This document shows, one piece after another, positions 22,497 through 35,269 of a stretch of 64,000 nucleotides of DNA. Under the pieces are notes generated by a model. It was not told where the DNA came from, made no database searches, and saw only the letters and a program-made list of their open reading frames with translations. Positions within the stretch are counted from its first letter, which is position 1. Every line of letters starts with the position of its first letter. This stretch comes from Lunularia cruciata (taxonomy: Eukaryota > Streptophyta > Marchantiopsida > Lunulariales > Lunulariaceae). Position numbers and translations under genes: made by a program. The stretch spans positions 7,631,001 through 7,695,000 of the forward strand of contig OX419755.1 in assembly GCA_948567375.1 (NCBI GenBank), in the 5' to 3' direction.

Positions 22497-25400
22497 ATGT
22501 CGTACAGAGCAATCGTTCAACGGGGGTTTAATGCTCAAGATCCACTGTCCACTTTGGAGTTGGTCAAAAAGGGAATCCCAGATGCAGCTCCTGGGTATGT
22601 TGTTGTTCACATCACTCTGCGACCAGTAAATCCCACTGATCTTGTCAATATCAGAACCGGTGCGACAGCTCGACATTATGCACATCCTGTGACAATCGGT
22701 TCAGAGGGTTTCGGCATCGTTGAATCTGTAAGTTACTAACTTGAACAATTTGTTTATGCCCATGCCCTATGTAGTTGTTCCGAATATCAATATATGGGAG
22801 TACTCGATGCCCAAGTTCAGGCTGCTTGTATCTGACCCTGTATTGCAGTAATCATCTGAGGGTAGCATGACTTCCATGAAGAAATGAGAGTGTTTCTCAT
22901 GATTGATGTGCTTTTAATGGCTGTCTCAACCCTCTTCTGCAATCGAAGACTAATGATAATAGCCTGTGATATTGCAGATTGGAAAAGGAGTGACTTTGAT
23001 CAAGCCAGGCCAGAGAGTGGTTCCTTTGGTCTGGGAGGAAGGTAGAGTAGGAAATGGTTCATGGCAAGAATATATTTCACTGAAAGAAGACATGGTGGTC
23101 CCTGTCCCGGACTCTATTTCAGATGAAATTGCCGGGCAGTTTGTGATCAATCCGTGGGCTATTATTGGAATGCTTCGCGACCTTGCTGTTCCCAAAGGAG
23201 AGTATCTTCTTCAAACGGCTGCAGGCTCAGTTCTTGGAAGGTGCGTGAGTTCAGCTGATGAATAAAGGTACATTTATGGCAAACGTTCATGTGTTATATG
23301 GTTCTTGTAAAGAAGTTCACATGTCAAGGTGACGTTCAGAACGGCCCTGGGCACATGGTTGCTCTTTGTAGTTTGAATAGAGGCCTTCTGGAGTGCATAT
23401 GTGCTACATGTAACTTGCCTCCAATGTGATTTCTGAAGACTCTTGGCTTCAGATTTGACTCGTTTCTAGACTGCACTAACTCCACACCTGGTGTCTGGTG
23501 ATAACACAGGCAAGTGATACAGCTAGCCAAACATAAGGGCATTAAGACTATCAACCTCATTAGACGCCCAGAACAGAAGGCAGAACTTGAAGCATTGGGA
23601 GCAGATGAAGTGATATGTTATACTAGTGAAGGTATACTATCCTTACCTAGTGGTCTTCTATTGCATGTTGTGCTCTATTTCGCTACATGCTTTGCTTAGC
23701 GCTTATCGATTACTTGATGTATAACAGTTCTCTACTGCTACTGATCAGGAAGTATTTTATTATATAATATTTATATTACGTCTGTGCTTCGTCTTACAGT
23801 GCTTCGCCTTACATTCGATCTGTTAGATTCACTTCATCTCCTTTACGGATTTATTACTCATCTCGATTTTCACATATCATCACATCCGCCCTTCTGCTTC
23901 CCTTTGCTATTTAGTGTCTCGGGACTCAAGCTTCCATAGCGCTTTTTGCGATGTACATTATATCCTGTCCTCTTTCTCTTTGCTCTCGTCACACTGTTAC
24001 ACTTCGATATGTCTCTGCAGCAGCACCATCCACTAAGCTCCCGCATTGTTCCACTCCTCCCTTCACCAGCTAATTCCCTCCTATTATTTTTCCCTCGCTC
24101 TTGGCCTGCTTCATGGTTCGACCTCCAGTGTCTACAGTGTTCCTGCCCGACTCCAGCCTACGTTTAAATTTTCATCGTTCATGCACCGCTTACTGGTGGT
24201 CAATTACATAATGTTTTATATTTCGGAATTCGTTTGAATAGCTGTTATCGATTTCAAGTTGTTTACTAGTCCTTTAGATATATGTTGTTCTCAATTTGTT
24301 GCAATTATGCCTTTGCTTCAGGTTACATTCGATGCATTCTACTATATGGATTTATCACTATTCTAGCATTGTGCATAAAGTACATCTTGGTTACCGATCA
24401 TTTGTGTTTAGTGAGTTCTGGATCACCCGTTCCTAGAACGGCTTCTCCTCTCATATGCGTATATCATCACATCTATTATTACCTATATGGACAAGTGTCC
24501 TAACAATTTCGTTTTTGTTTGCAAAAAATTCTATGTTCAAACTTTACTCAACGAGCTCCATTCTCCTTCTGCAACTTATAAGCCGACACAGATTCCACAA
24601 TCACAGATTTTAATTTCTCACAATGCTTTCAACTCTTCTCAAGGTTTTCACAAATCCAAGGATACGGATAGACTCCCCTACTTTTGTTGTGCTTGGAAAT
24701 TCCATAAGTCTCCCGGAATCCCCAGGTTCAGTGATGCAGGACATTCTACAACTCTTTCGGAACTGTCACGTTGGTTAAGTTGTTTCTTCAAAGCCTTACA
24801 GCCTTCTGCGAACGAACTCTGGAAAGAGATATTCCTGCTTGCAGGAATGGTAGTCGATACCAGTTGGATACTGGATGACTCTTCGGGAGTCCCTATTCTA
24901 CTTGAGAAGGTGCAAAGACTCTGTAAACCATTCTCCACTACTCCTCAAGATAGGCCATTTAGGAACACTCCTGTTCCCCTAGATAAAGTTCTTTTTCAAA
25001 GTTTTGATTTTACTACCATTTCCTTAAGAGTTTCCTGCCAATGTAAATTAGGGATTATCAAATCAGAATGTGTAAGATATAGGAGAGTTTGTAACTCCAA
25101 AAGGTCTTACCTTGTAGCATGCAGGAACTAATAGACAATTTTGTTTCGTTTAACTACCTCCTTCACCTCATTCGTGGAAAATTTTAATCAGTTTTACAAA
25201 GAGAAAAATATATCCATGGTTATCATGGTCTCAGCATTTACAGAGATTTGAGAAACTCTATTCTCTCTGATAGACGGGGAGCTCTAGTCCGAGCCCACCC
25301 ATAAGCATTCTCAGAAGCATAGATAACAACCTTTCTAAAAGAACAGTCTGAGAATCTGTTGATATTTGAGTAATTCAATCATTCAGTTCTCTCATCCAGG

Positions 25401-27355
25401 CTGGGAGCTCCTGTTCGAACCCACCAGATAGTTAATCTCATGTCTCTTTAAATAGCATGTGTTTTTGTCTGTTTATATGACTAGGAAGTTTTACCCTAAT
25501 CACAAAGAGAATCCAAGGCTCTCCTTCTTTTTGAACCTCCTCCTTCCATCTCCCTCTCTTCTTTTGATTTTCATTAGGTTTCTGTCTCATTTTCCTCTCT
25601 TAGCTTCCGATGTGTGTTTTCTACTGCCCTGTGTATCGATTTCATCTGATATCTTTGCTTTTGCTTTACTAATCTTGGTTTGCTTTCTTGGTCTTCACCA
25701 GGTGTGTTTCGTTCTCTTCCAGATTTCTTCTGATGCTCAACTGACATTGCAGATTTTATTTCATTTTCAACAATCTTTTCTCAGTTCTTCTCTCATTATG
25801 ATCATTGACTTTTGAGTGACACCTTAGGAAGCAACCAAGTTTGCCTTGGCGCTCATGAGCTTTTGAACAGAAACGCAGTTTAAGGAGTACTGACATTCGC
25901 TCAGCTACTTCAGCACTACGTTTGGCACTGATGAAGTCGTACGCGCTTTCAGGGAGGCTTTCTATGGCCGCCTTCTGCTTCCTCTGGCTGTTTCAGGACT
26001 TTTACGTCCATAGTGCATGCAATGATATACTCTATCCAGTCCCCTAATGACATACTGTACTTTACTTCCCCAAATGGGGGAAGTAAAGCAGAATGGAAAT
26101 TGTTCAAAGAGGGATTTCCACTCTACTTCTTCATACTCGAAATCCCGGGTATGGTTTCAATCAATTTGTTCTCCATTCATTCAGTTTGGTTTCCAATTGT
26201 TTCAGATTTGCTTATTTCGAGATTTTTTTGATATGAGATGACTCTTCGTTTCCTCAGTACACATTGGTTCACGGATTCTCTAAATGTAGTTATATATGAT
26301 CGTTGCTTGACAATGCATGCTTTTTATGATTTAGATTTCATCTACTTTTCACATGTTTCTTAGTCAGTTCTGCTTTAATTTTATTGCCATTTCATCTACA
26401 TTTCATTTGCATTTAATGAGTTCTGGATCCCCCGTTCTTCGAATGACTTCTGTCCTGATAACTCCAATAATCATCACGTTTATCTCGAACGGCTGATGTC
26501 CTCATATATCCAATATCACGTTCACATTTCATCTGCACTTCATATGCATCTAGTGAGTTCTGGATCTCCCATTCTTCGCACGGCTTCTGCTCTCATGTCC
26601 TCAAATCCTCACCTAGACAGTGGCATCTTTAGATGACTTGGAACAGAATCTAGTTGTCCTTATGGAATGGATTGGAGCAGCTCTGGGGAATCCTGACAAT
26701 GATACATTGAGATCGAATACACATCGGCATAACTCCTTGGAACACTTCTGGACTCGGCGTTTGCGTGGCATGATTTGACCATAATAGTTTTCTGCAGATG
26801 TTGTGAAGCGAGTGAGAGAAATCACGAATAAAAAGCTTGCTTATGGCGCACTAGACGCTGTTGGTGGTGAGCTTACGAAGGTAGAGTATCTACGCATAAC
26901 TCAATATGTTTTCAAAGTCTAGGTTCTTCAGGTAAAGCTTCCCTTCTTCCTCTGTTGCCCTATATATCTCCATGATAAGTAAGAACTATTCGACATCCTA
27001 TCATGTTAATGATATTTCCTGTACTTATTAAAAAATACTGTCTAATCCACAGGAAGTGACAGGTAGTGTGAGACGAGGAGGACAAGTGTTGGTGTATGGC
27101 GTCCTAGCTTCAAAGGAAGCTGTTGTAGGGATAACAGATCTTTTCAGGGAGGTGACCGTGAGAGGCTGGATTCTAAGCAATTACTGGGGTGACAGGAATT
27201 TACGGAAAATATACATTGAAGAGGCTTTAGAATACCTGGGGTCTAAGGTAATGCAACCGCTTGTTGGAGATAAGTTTGATCTTACTGACTTTAAGGAGGC
27301 AATTAGAAGGTCGGAGGAAGTTGGCAGAGGAGGAAAGGTTCTGCTGGTAAGCTGA
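22497..27355 (+). CDS. MECR/enoyl-thioester-reductase-like medium-chain dehydrogenase/reductase
   Basis: Five coding exons, 22497-22727, 22978-23240, 23510-23631, 26798-26880 and 27053-27355, join in consistent phase with GT-AG introns into 333 aa. The family (MDR superfamily, quinone oxidoreductase/MECR branch) reduces double bonds with NAD(P)H; MECR makes acyl-thioesters in mitochondrial fatty acid synthesis. Visible signatures are RPVNPTDLVNIRTG (about 40-53, substrate side), SEGFGIVES (69-77), GNGSWQEY (about 100), the nucleotide-binding turn AAGSVLGRQVIQLAKH (about 158-172), LEALGADEVICYTSE (about 191-205) and DAVGGE (about 225-230). There is no catalytic-zinc Cys/His set. The length is full for the family. 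Met 22497 directly follows a splice acceptor, so an upstream exon with a targeting peptide is possible. The third coding intron (3166 bp) hosts a Penelope-like element in sense orientation. The exact substrate is not decidable from sequence. Confidence 0.85.
24487..25131 (+). pseudogene. Penelope-like RT fragment, open for 214 codons
   Basis: Aligned by eye to the minus-strand copy at 55913-56890. Shared pieces include DKCPN-FVFVC-FY, LLNELHSPSATY, LPYFCCAWKFHKSP (decayed in copy 2) and the block SWILDDSxGVPILLEKVQRL. The last continues to LFQSFDFTTISL, which in copy 2 reads FFQSFDFTTLYTKI, the RT motif with the first catalytic Asp. After this point the frame runs into unrelated sequence, so the YVDD-bearing half is deleted here. 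It is surprisingly long and open for a dead copy. Confidence 0.75.
26060..26088. repeat. Perfect 12-bp hairpin near the PLE 3' region
   Basis: CTTTACTTCCCC at 26060-26071 and its exact reverse complement at 26077-26088, separated by five bases. It lies just past the part that matches PLE copy 2. Whether it belongs to the element or the intron is unclear. Confidence 0.6.
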
Positions 27356-28450
27356 TTGCTTAGCTGAGCAGTTGTGGAGAGAGTCTTGTGACCTTCTCAT
27401 CCAACAGATTGACTGTGAAGGAACAAATGTTGAACACGTAAAGAATGTAATTATCAGTCTGCGTTAACTTTTTTTCCTGAAGCACTAGAACGCTTTTAGA
27501 TGGGCGTGATAGCTCGGATTGTTCAATTTTACACAATTTTGCTTTTCCAAGCAAAGTCCTTCCAGTCTCGGAGAGGGTTCTTTACTGGAACCAAGTCAAG
27601 GTGGATGTTTGCAGGTGTAAATGATAAGATGTAGCTTGGATAGAGAAAGTGAGATTGTTAAAAGTCACAGGGGATTTTAGCGGCATCTGTTAATCTTAAC
27701 ACAATAAAGCTACATCCTCATATTATTCTATACTATTCTCGTTGGTACAAAGCCGATAGTACTGTAGATATAGCACTTTGTCTTCATCTTCAGATCTTGT
27801 GTCCTATGGCAAAGTTTAAAGTAGAATTAGGATATAGAAGATTCAAGGATAAAAGAGTGTTCCAGGGAAGTCTCGAAAAGGCGTTGATGGCCTTGCTGGG
27901 AGAGATTCACATAAAGAGAATATAGAACTAATGTTTTCTGTTTAGCTCCTGCTTAATTCCAAAATCTCCATCCGCGGTTATTTAAGTCTAAAGCAGAATG
28001 TGACAAATAACAAGTGGATGATTGTCACCTTTTTCTTGTTAGCAATTTCGTCACCTTGTTACAAGAGGGTGTTTCCATGGAAGAGTAGAATCGGGAGTTA
28101 CCGAATTGCGTTAATGTTCTCCTCCTCAAGAAAATGGATGTCTTGAACATAAATGTACATCCGACCAGCTCACTTCAATATAAAAGTAGAGAAGTATCTG
28201 TGGGTTTCCGTCTGATATCTATACCTATTGCTTTTTGTAATGGTAGAGGAGGAAGACTAAATAAAGAAAGAAGGAAGAAAAGACAATCCTGTGAGAAAGG
28301 GAAGAAAAGTAAAAAACCAAAAGATTAAAAAGAAAATAGAACGAAAGAGAACTCATAAATTAGAGAACGGAAACAGGGCACCGCAAGAATAAGAAGACCT
28401 GATGTTCAAAAAGGATGAATAGAGTGGGAGGAAGCTATGAGACGAAAAGA
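27356..28450 (+). other. 3' flank of the reductase gene
   Basis: After the stop codon at 27355 there is about 1 kb of moderate-GC sequence that should hold the 3' untranslated region and poly(A) site. No second gene is supported. The open stretch 28134-28328 ends in a Lys/Arg-rich run and looks like chance. Confidence 0.4.
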
Positions 28451-30470
28451 GAGAAAGGCGTGTCACAAGGGTACTATTTTCATTGTAGGTTGATAATCAT
28501 GCGTGTACTTTTAGATTTTTGAGTGGCATGAAATAGAACTCTAAAATATTTCTGGAAAGAAGTTTCTAATTGCATGCACTACTATTAACTATAACATGCT
28601 CAATCATTTATTTATTTTTTATCTAGAGTTGATTTAGATGAGATGATGAGATGGTGCACTTGACATCATTGATTAAGCAAATATGTGAAAAGATAGGTAG
28701 CTGGAAGAAAATACATCATAAGACAAATTTGAAATTTTATTTTACCATTACCATTGAAATTAGATACTAATACCGTAATGGACTCGTTAATGTTAGAATG
28801 AACTGCTTACTAACATCATATTAAAAGATATTTTATATATATCTTCTCCTTATTTTATATCAATTTTCGTCAATCTTACGAAAGTCCAATCTACTGGAAA
28901 ATAAAGTAGCGTGCGCATACTACCAATAATGCACTTGTAATCGTCGGTTTAGTAGCTGGGGAGAATCAAGTGTATTTATTGATGGAATGCCTAGAAGGAG
29001 AAATGTGAACTTCTATAATTATGAACATTGGAATGTTTCTGATCGAACTCAAACAGTTTCTATCTGCTCGTTTGTTTCATTCAGACCTTACTCTGAAAAA
29101 ATAAGTTCATGATAGTGGTAAAAGACAAATCCAAAATCAGTATTTGGAATTAAAATTCATACAATATACAATCTAATAAGAAAAGACCCGCTGATGGTCT
29201 TAATTTGAGGAATGAATATAAATAAATTTCATTTATTTTTATTTATCTATTTTCTATACATAATCAAGTGAGATACTAGGTCTCATATAACATGTCAAAA
29301 TTTAATTAAATTTATTCTAAATTATAGGTTTATGCAATGTGTAGGAACAGCAGGGTTCATAGCTACGATATAGATGATGACAGAGAAAATTGTAAAGAAA
29401 TTTTTTTTTTAAAATAGATCACTAATAAGTACAAAACTGTGACCAAATAATTATTAATAAGAAATTTAATAAGGTATATTGTAGGAACCTTTTATACTCA
29501 TAAATTTTCATTTAAATGTCATTATGTTATTTTGGTTCTTTGTATAAGAATTTTATTGACAAATTATACAAAGATACCTAATATTATAAGTTAATTTAAG
29601 TCAAAAGCTATGGGAATAATTTCTAAGAATATTGGAAAAATAACTATAAATATATTCCCATAAAACTTACAAATTTTCATATAATTGAAATCTTCAAATG
29701 TTTGAGAATCAAAACCTAGTTATTTGGAAGCTTTTGCTCACTGATATGTGATGTTGCCTGCTTAATGATTCTTCATATAATTAAAATAACTACACCAAAA
29801 TTCATTGAAGAAGTTATGATGATAGAAAGAAAGTATTCAATTTCCTATCTTGATTCCTTGTATTTCTATCTCTATCTCTATATTTGAAACCTAAAGCTAT
29901 AGTAATTGGATTATGATCTCTCATCTTGAAAATTTTATTTTATTTTTATTTTGAAACAAAAATTGGAGAGTTAATAAGATTAAACTATGATATCAAGATA
30001 ATAAATAGAAAAAAATTAAAGAGTACATAAGATATAAGTCATCTATCAACATGTATAAGATCTTGTAGAAAACTAAAATATGGCAAGGTATATTAATTGA
30101 CCTTTTTTTATATCTTTTTACCTATCTTGATGAATTTTACATGGAAGTGTTTTATAAAATTTTAAATATGTAGAAGTTTTTACATCTTGTATCTTATAAT
30201 AGTTTTCATCATTTGACCAGACTTTACAAGAAAATTACAAAGATTAAAAGAACAGATGCATTTTAATCAAATTTTATCAATTAATTGAAAGAAATTTCAC
30301 TCACTTATTTGAAGCAGTGGAGGTCATCTTAGAAGACAACAATGAAGTCTTACTATGATGAAAGAACCTTTTATCTAAAATGATAAGTTTGGAGGTTTAG
30401 AATTAGGTTTTGTTGATCTTATCTTAAAAATTACTCGTGTTGTCTAGTTGGACTAGGCAAAAGCAACAAA
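28451..30470. other. AT-rich intergenic DNA
   Basis: About 2 kb of strongly AT-rich sequence with no open frame over 60 codons and no recognisable repeat. I see nothing in it. Confidence 0.5.
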
Positions 30471-32990
30471 CATAAGATGCAACATAAGCAACCCACACAA
30501 GAAGACTTTATCAAGTATAAAAGAATAAGATACAAGAAGGGTGTTTGCAACTACACCCCAATAGTCTTAGTACAAAGAATCTGTCTTATTATGCTAAGGA
30601 TGTCAAAGTTATATAAATTTTATGGTCAACATACTACTAGAGCATATGAAGAAGAATCACCTTATACCTTATGTGATTGTTCTCTTGTGGATGACAAAAA
30701 CTATTGCACTCTATAGAGCAATGGATACATGTAGCCTAACTACAAAGTGGAGAGTGAGAGTGATATTTCATATCATCAACTATAGTAAGTTCTTGTGCAC
30801 TCCTTGAAAAATGTGTTAAATGTCATATCTATTACTCCACATGACTTCATACCTATAGGAGCAAAGAGGTGACTTCACTGCATACTCCTATACTTGGAGA
30901 CATTAGCTATTGTAGCTTTGCTTTTTGCCCATCCAAGAGAGGAATCAACCCACTTAAAATTGCATTGTCTGTGGGATTTGTAATCCGCTACTATCACTTG
31001 ATTGTTTTGAACAAAATACAAGTTTGCACTAATTTGTGTCAGCTACAAAGTATGACAATATTCCTTCTAAGTAAGGGATCCATTCTCTTGTGCTATAGTG
31101 AAATATATATTTTTAATGAAATCATGTGTACTTCTGCTCTCCAAATGGAAAACAAGCCATGTGGACCTCTAATGCATCTAAGGTAGTACCACATTCACAA
31201 GTAAGTAATGAAGATGGAGATGGATGGAACAAACCTAGATTGAACTTCATCACTATAAAGAGAGAAGTTGGTATGAGTCAAAATGCCCTTATGCAAGGTC
31301 AAGCTAAATCCAAGAGCCTTCACCCTTGCTTGAGTAAGAGTGAACATGTATCAATTAAGAAAGAATAGAGCTTGCTAAAATTGTTGCTCCATCAAGGAAG
31401 TCTACAAACCTCTAGTACAATCAAAAGGAAAAAATGCAAAGGATGGAAAGCTATCTAGTGCTTGTCCTTGGAAAGCAGTTTATTGCTTGTAGAGACAAGC
31501 TGTCTCTTGTTTGATGCAATAGTACTTCAAGAGAAAAAGATCTCTCCTCCACCTCTATGGCATATATTTCCAAGATTTCCTTGTCAACAACCACAAATAT
31601 GAGGAAAGTAGTTATGCGAAGCATATACAACTACCCAAAAATACTACAAGTGTTATCTCTTCTATAGATAGTAGGCCTAACTCTCCACACAAGATTGCTT
31701 AATTTTTATTTTCTTATATGCCAAATCTCCTATCACACATTCAAAGGTCTGTATCAATGATATCACTAAAGACATCTATTACCCTCTTGTCAAAAGCTCT
31801 CAAACCTTATAGGAAGATCAAGGAAGGAAGAACCGTGCAAAGTAAATAGGGCAATTGAACAAGTAATACTAAATGCTACTCATGGATCCTCTAGCAAAGA
31901 ATCTTTAGATTGCACTATAGAGGATATATTTCATGAAGAATATCCTCTATAAGAGTGGCATCTAATAAGTGTGTGACAAAATTCTTAGATCTTATTTGCA
32001 TTCCAAGAATCAAGAAGCAATCTATATATATGATATACCCCTTTGGAAACTGGAGGTGAGGGAGAATACTAAAGGAACACCATACACTATTTTGATGCCT
32101 TGACTCTCCAGCCTACAAGATGAATCATAATAATCAATTGGTCAAAGGTTTGCCTAATCTGATCTACAAGGTGTATCATATGCCAAGGAATAAAAGACTC
32201 AATCTGCCATGGCTAAAGAAGTTGATAAAAAAAAGCTCAAAAGTGAGCCATGGCAAATAAAAATTTCCCCTAAAGAATCTCTTGCAAGTATTGACAATTG
32301 ATTGCAAAATGGTTACTCACTCTTGTGATAAGCCATGCTTGTAGTAAAGAGAAGAAAGTAGGGCCATAAAATGACTTACACAAAAGGAATAAAACTTGTC
32401 AAGGATCCACTAGTCTCCCTAAGCTTATAGAGACTATTGCATATGAGGCACTATTGAAGCATTCTCAACATCTATATGTATGACAACCCAATTTAAGTGG
32501 ATATCTTGAACTCTCTACCATAAACTCTCTAAAATTATATATGCACATGAGATAATACTAAAAGTGTTCTCAACATACACCACTAAAACAACCCAATATA
32601 AGTGTATATCTAAGAGTACTTGGATACCTAGAGATGTAACTTTGACAACCTCCCAATGTAGCAACTCCAAACTGGTATAAACTAAGACTAGTCTCTATAG
32701 TTACTCCAACCAAGACTAGCTCTACCTAAGAAGATTTAGACTTTACTTATTTAGCTTATTGTTTCTAAAAGAACTCTTTGTCTAGCCAAGATTAGCTTTG
32801 GACATTAAGAATTCACCTCTCTTATTTTTGAATAAGATTGTTACAAAGATAGCCATGCAACGAAGAATGCTTTAATTTGCAAAGACTATCTTTAGAGATC
32901 TAGAATTCACCACTATTAGTTATATTATTATCATTATAAACTATCTTTTTATTGTAAGTGGTTGCTTGCTTGGGAAAAAAGTTTTATTAT
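30471..32990. repeat. Anonymous decayed repeat region
   Basis: Short open stretches (30477-30716, 30869-31186, 31126-31368) without recognisable domains. Around 32450-32620 two imperfect copies of a segment containing caacccaatataagtg-type sequence occur. The block resembles decayed retroelement DNA in composition and style, and lies on the far side of copia RNase H, but no motif proves it. Confidence 0.3.
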
Positions 32991-32999
32991 AGTCATTAT

Positions 33000-34940
33000 A
33001 TCATATGAGATTTTTTCATGACATTAGCAATACCAAAGCTAGTTTGCTTGGATACCGGCATGTTAGTCTTAGCACTCTATACTTGTGGTTGCTCAAAGAC
33101 TACTTAGTGGTGGCCATATTTTATGTTAGGGCTATTGATCATACCATTTGGGCTACCATTTTTTACACCATTTGCATTGTTAGATGTGCCATAAGTAGCA
33201 CCATTTAGGTTAGGGTTCTAGATCAAGGTAGAGGGGTATGATTTCAAAGTGCATCTCTCTAATGAGTTGTCTAGAGAGCTCTAGAGAGCCCACTCCTTTG
33301 ATATTGAGCTTTTGAGTTATTGGCTATGGTGGACAAAGGCCGGTGAGCATCCCTTAGAGTCTCTTAGCTAGAGTAGGTGTGGTATGATTATGCAATTAGA
33401 GCTTGTTAATGACAATACTTAGTTGAGTGTTGAGACTTTGATCTAAGTTGAATGTGAGAATTGAATTGATTACATCAAAGAAGTGAAGTCAAGAGGAAAT
33501 TGGGTGTACAAAGAGCAAGCATTGGTGGTATTTCCAAGCCTTAGAGATTTTTTGTACCTTTGATCATTGCTTGATCTCTTTAAGATTGATTGTGTGTGGA
33601 AGCTGAATCAAATTTTTAGACTTGGTGTGGAAGAATTGTTGAAATTGCAAAAATCAAGTCCGTGGATGTTCAATTGCATTGAAACTAGGTTTGATTTGAG
33701 CACAAGGATATTGGGTATGGTGGACAAAGGTCGGTGAGCGTCCTTTGGAGTCTCTTGGCTAGAGTGGTGTGGTTTGATTGTGTAATTAGAGCTTGTTAAT
33801 GGCAGTACCTAGTTGAGTGTTGAGATTTTGATCTAAGTTGAATGTGTGAATTCAATTGATTACATTAGAGAAGTAAAGTCAAGAGGAAATTGGATGCAAG
33901 AATAGTAGGCATTGGAGGTATTGCCAAGCTTAAGAGATCACTTGTACCTTTGATCATTGCTTGATTTCTCTGAGATTGATTGTGTGTGGACGTTGTATCA
34001 AATTTATATGAAGATTTTGACAAATTTGTGGATTTGGTGCACAAGTATTGTTGAAATTGCTAAAACCAAGTTCATGGGTGTTTGATTGCATTGAAACTAG
34101 GTTTGATTTGAGCACAAGGAGGTGAAATCAAAGGTTAGGTTGTGCAATTTGAGTCCAAGGTGTAAAATTTGGGTCAGATTTGGGGACCCATCCTCTCAAA
34201 TTAGGGATTTGGAGGTCCTCATCTCCTCAATTTGACTTGATTTGGCATTTGGTAGAGGATATGGGAGTTAGTAAATTGAAGTGGAGGTTTATTAGAGTTG
34301 GTGAAAGTTTGATTTGGAAGCTAATTTTGGAGTAGAGTAAGTATTGGAGGTTTGCCAAAGTTGGAGAGGCATCTGGAGGTCTCAAAAGGAGTTAGTGGTT
34401 GAGTTAGTCAAGGTTAGCCTATCTGAAGAAGGTTTGAATTAGCTTCAAGGCATAGATTGTGGGTTATAGAGGCTACAAAGACCTAGAAGGGTAAGCAAGC
34501 CAAGCATCTAGAGGTCTCAAAAGGAGTTAATGTTGAAGAGGGTTTGAATTGCCTTTGAAGCATAAGATTGTAGGCTTGGGAGGCTACAAAGGCCAAGAAG
34601 GGTAAGCAAGCCAAGTTTTGGCATGAGGCTTGCTAGTTTGGATGGTGTTTTGATAGTCTTTTGGCAAAATCAGCCCACCTTTTAGGATTGTGCGCACTAA
34701 AGTTTGAACTTTGGATCTCTAGTTCCTAGGTTAGTAACCTAGTCAATTGGTTCATCTTCACTTGTTGTCCTAGAGATTGGTGGACTTGTATTTATATCCA
34801 TGAAGCTTTGGCTAGGAGGGTATGCTTGATCTTATTCTTGATGATCTTGGTAGCTTAGGAGTAGATAGACTTTCTTATTATATCAAATGCCAAATGATGG
34901 TAGAGTCAATCTGGTTTAGATTTGTGAGATGGAGGATTAC
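33000..34940. repeat. Dispersed repeat with an internal ~390-bp tandem duplication
   Basis: Two adjacent units, about 33321-33711 and 33712-34100, share tatggtggacaaagg, ttagagcttgttaatg, agttgagtgttgagactttg-like and tgatctaagttgaatgtg segments in the same order. The left part (33000-33240) also matches 53380-53580, so the family is dispersed. At 34430-34620 another doubled segment (taagcaagccaagcatc, gttgaagagggtttgaatt) occurs. No coding signal is seen. Confidence 0.6.
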
Positions 34941-35028
34941 TATTAAGAATTCTTGTGAATGGACCCCCCCCCCCTTTCTCTAATTTTTTGTGCATTGTTT
35001 GTGTGAGATGTCAAGAAACTCCAAACTC

Positions 35029-35029
35029 G

Positions 35030-35063
<34 letters not shown>
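35029..35063. repeat. (GA)n microsatellite
   Basis: About 16 perfect GA repeats on the plus strand, next to a short poly-C run at about 34965-34974. Confidence 0.9.
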
Positions 35064-35067
<4 letters not shown>

Positions 35068-35269
35068 GTGGGCAATGCCCCCTAGTATGTTTATCTATAT
35101 AGATCAAAGAACAATGTGCTACTCACGTGGAGGGTTCCATTCACATTAGGGCCAAGAACCTAATGCACCACATAGGTAATGGCTTTTTAACTAACTCTAT
35201 AACAAGTATACTAAGTGGAAATACAATGCTATACAAGTTTAGTCTAACCCTAAACTATTTCACACCTGT

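Larger units (their letters stand above)
23880..26610 (+). mobile_element. Penelope-like retroelement, copy 1 (in intron 3 of the reductase)
   Basis: About 2.7 kb entirely within the intron. Layout: a pseudo-LTR segment (about 23885-24465) matching the 3' part of copy 2 (53875-54400 on the minus strand); a 5'-truncated RT reading frame (24487-25131) beginning DKCPNNFVFVCKKFYVQ; an RT tail (about 25141-25250, matching copy 2 at 55413-55634); and a 3' part (about 25820-26040) matching copy 2 at 54370-54560. The end of one element's 3' region fused to a truncated second unit is the partial-tandem layout typical of Penelope-like elements. The frame lacks the catalytic palm, because homology jumps from SFDFTT to the C-terminal thumb. 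It is therefore inactive. Confidence 0.75.

Noticed and set aside
22416-22685. 89-codon antisense frame over reductase exon 1
   Set aside because: A shadow of the plus-strand exon, which is supported by the conserved protein and splice sites.
25920-25960. CTGATGA followed by a stem-like stretch, possible hammerhead ribozyme core in the PLE
   Set aside because: The GAAA part of the core is missing and the stretch is not conserved in copy 2 (about 54400-54450), so no hammerhead is supported.
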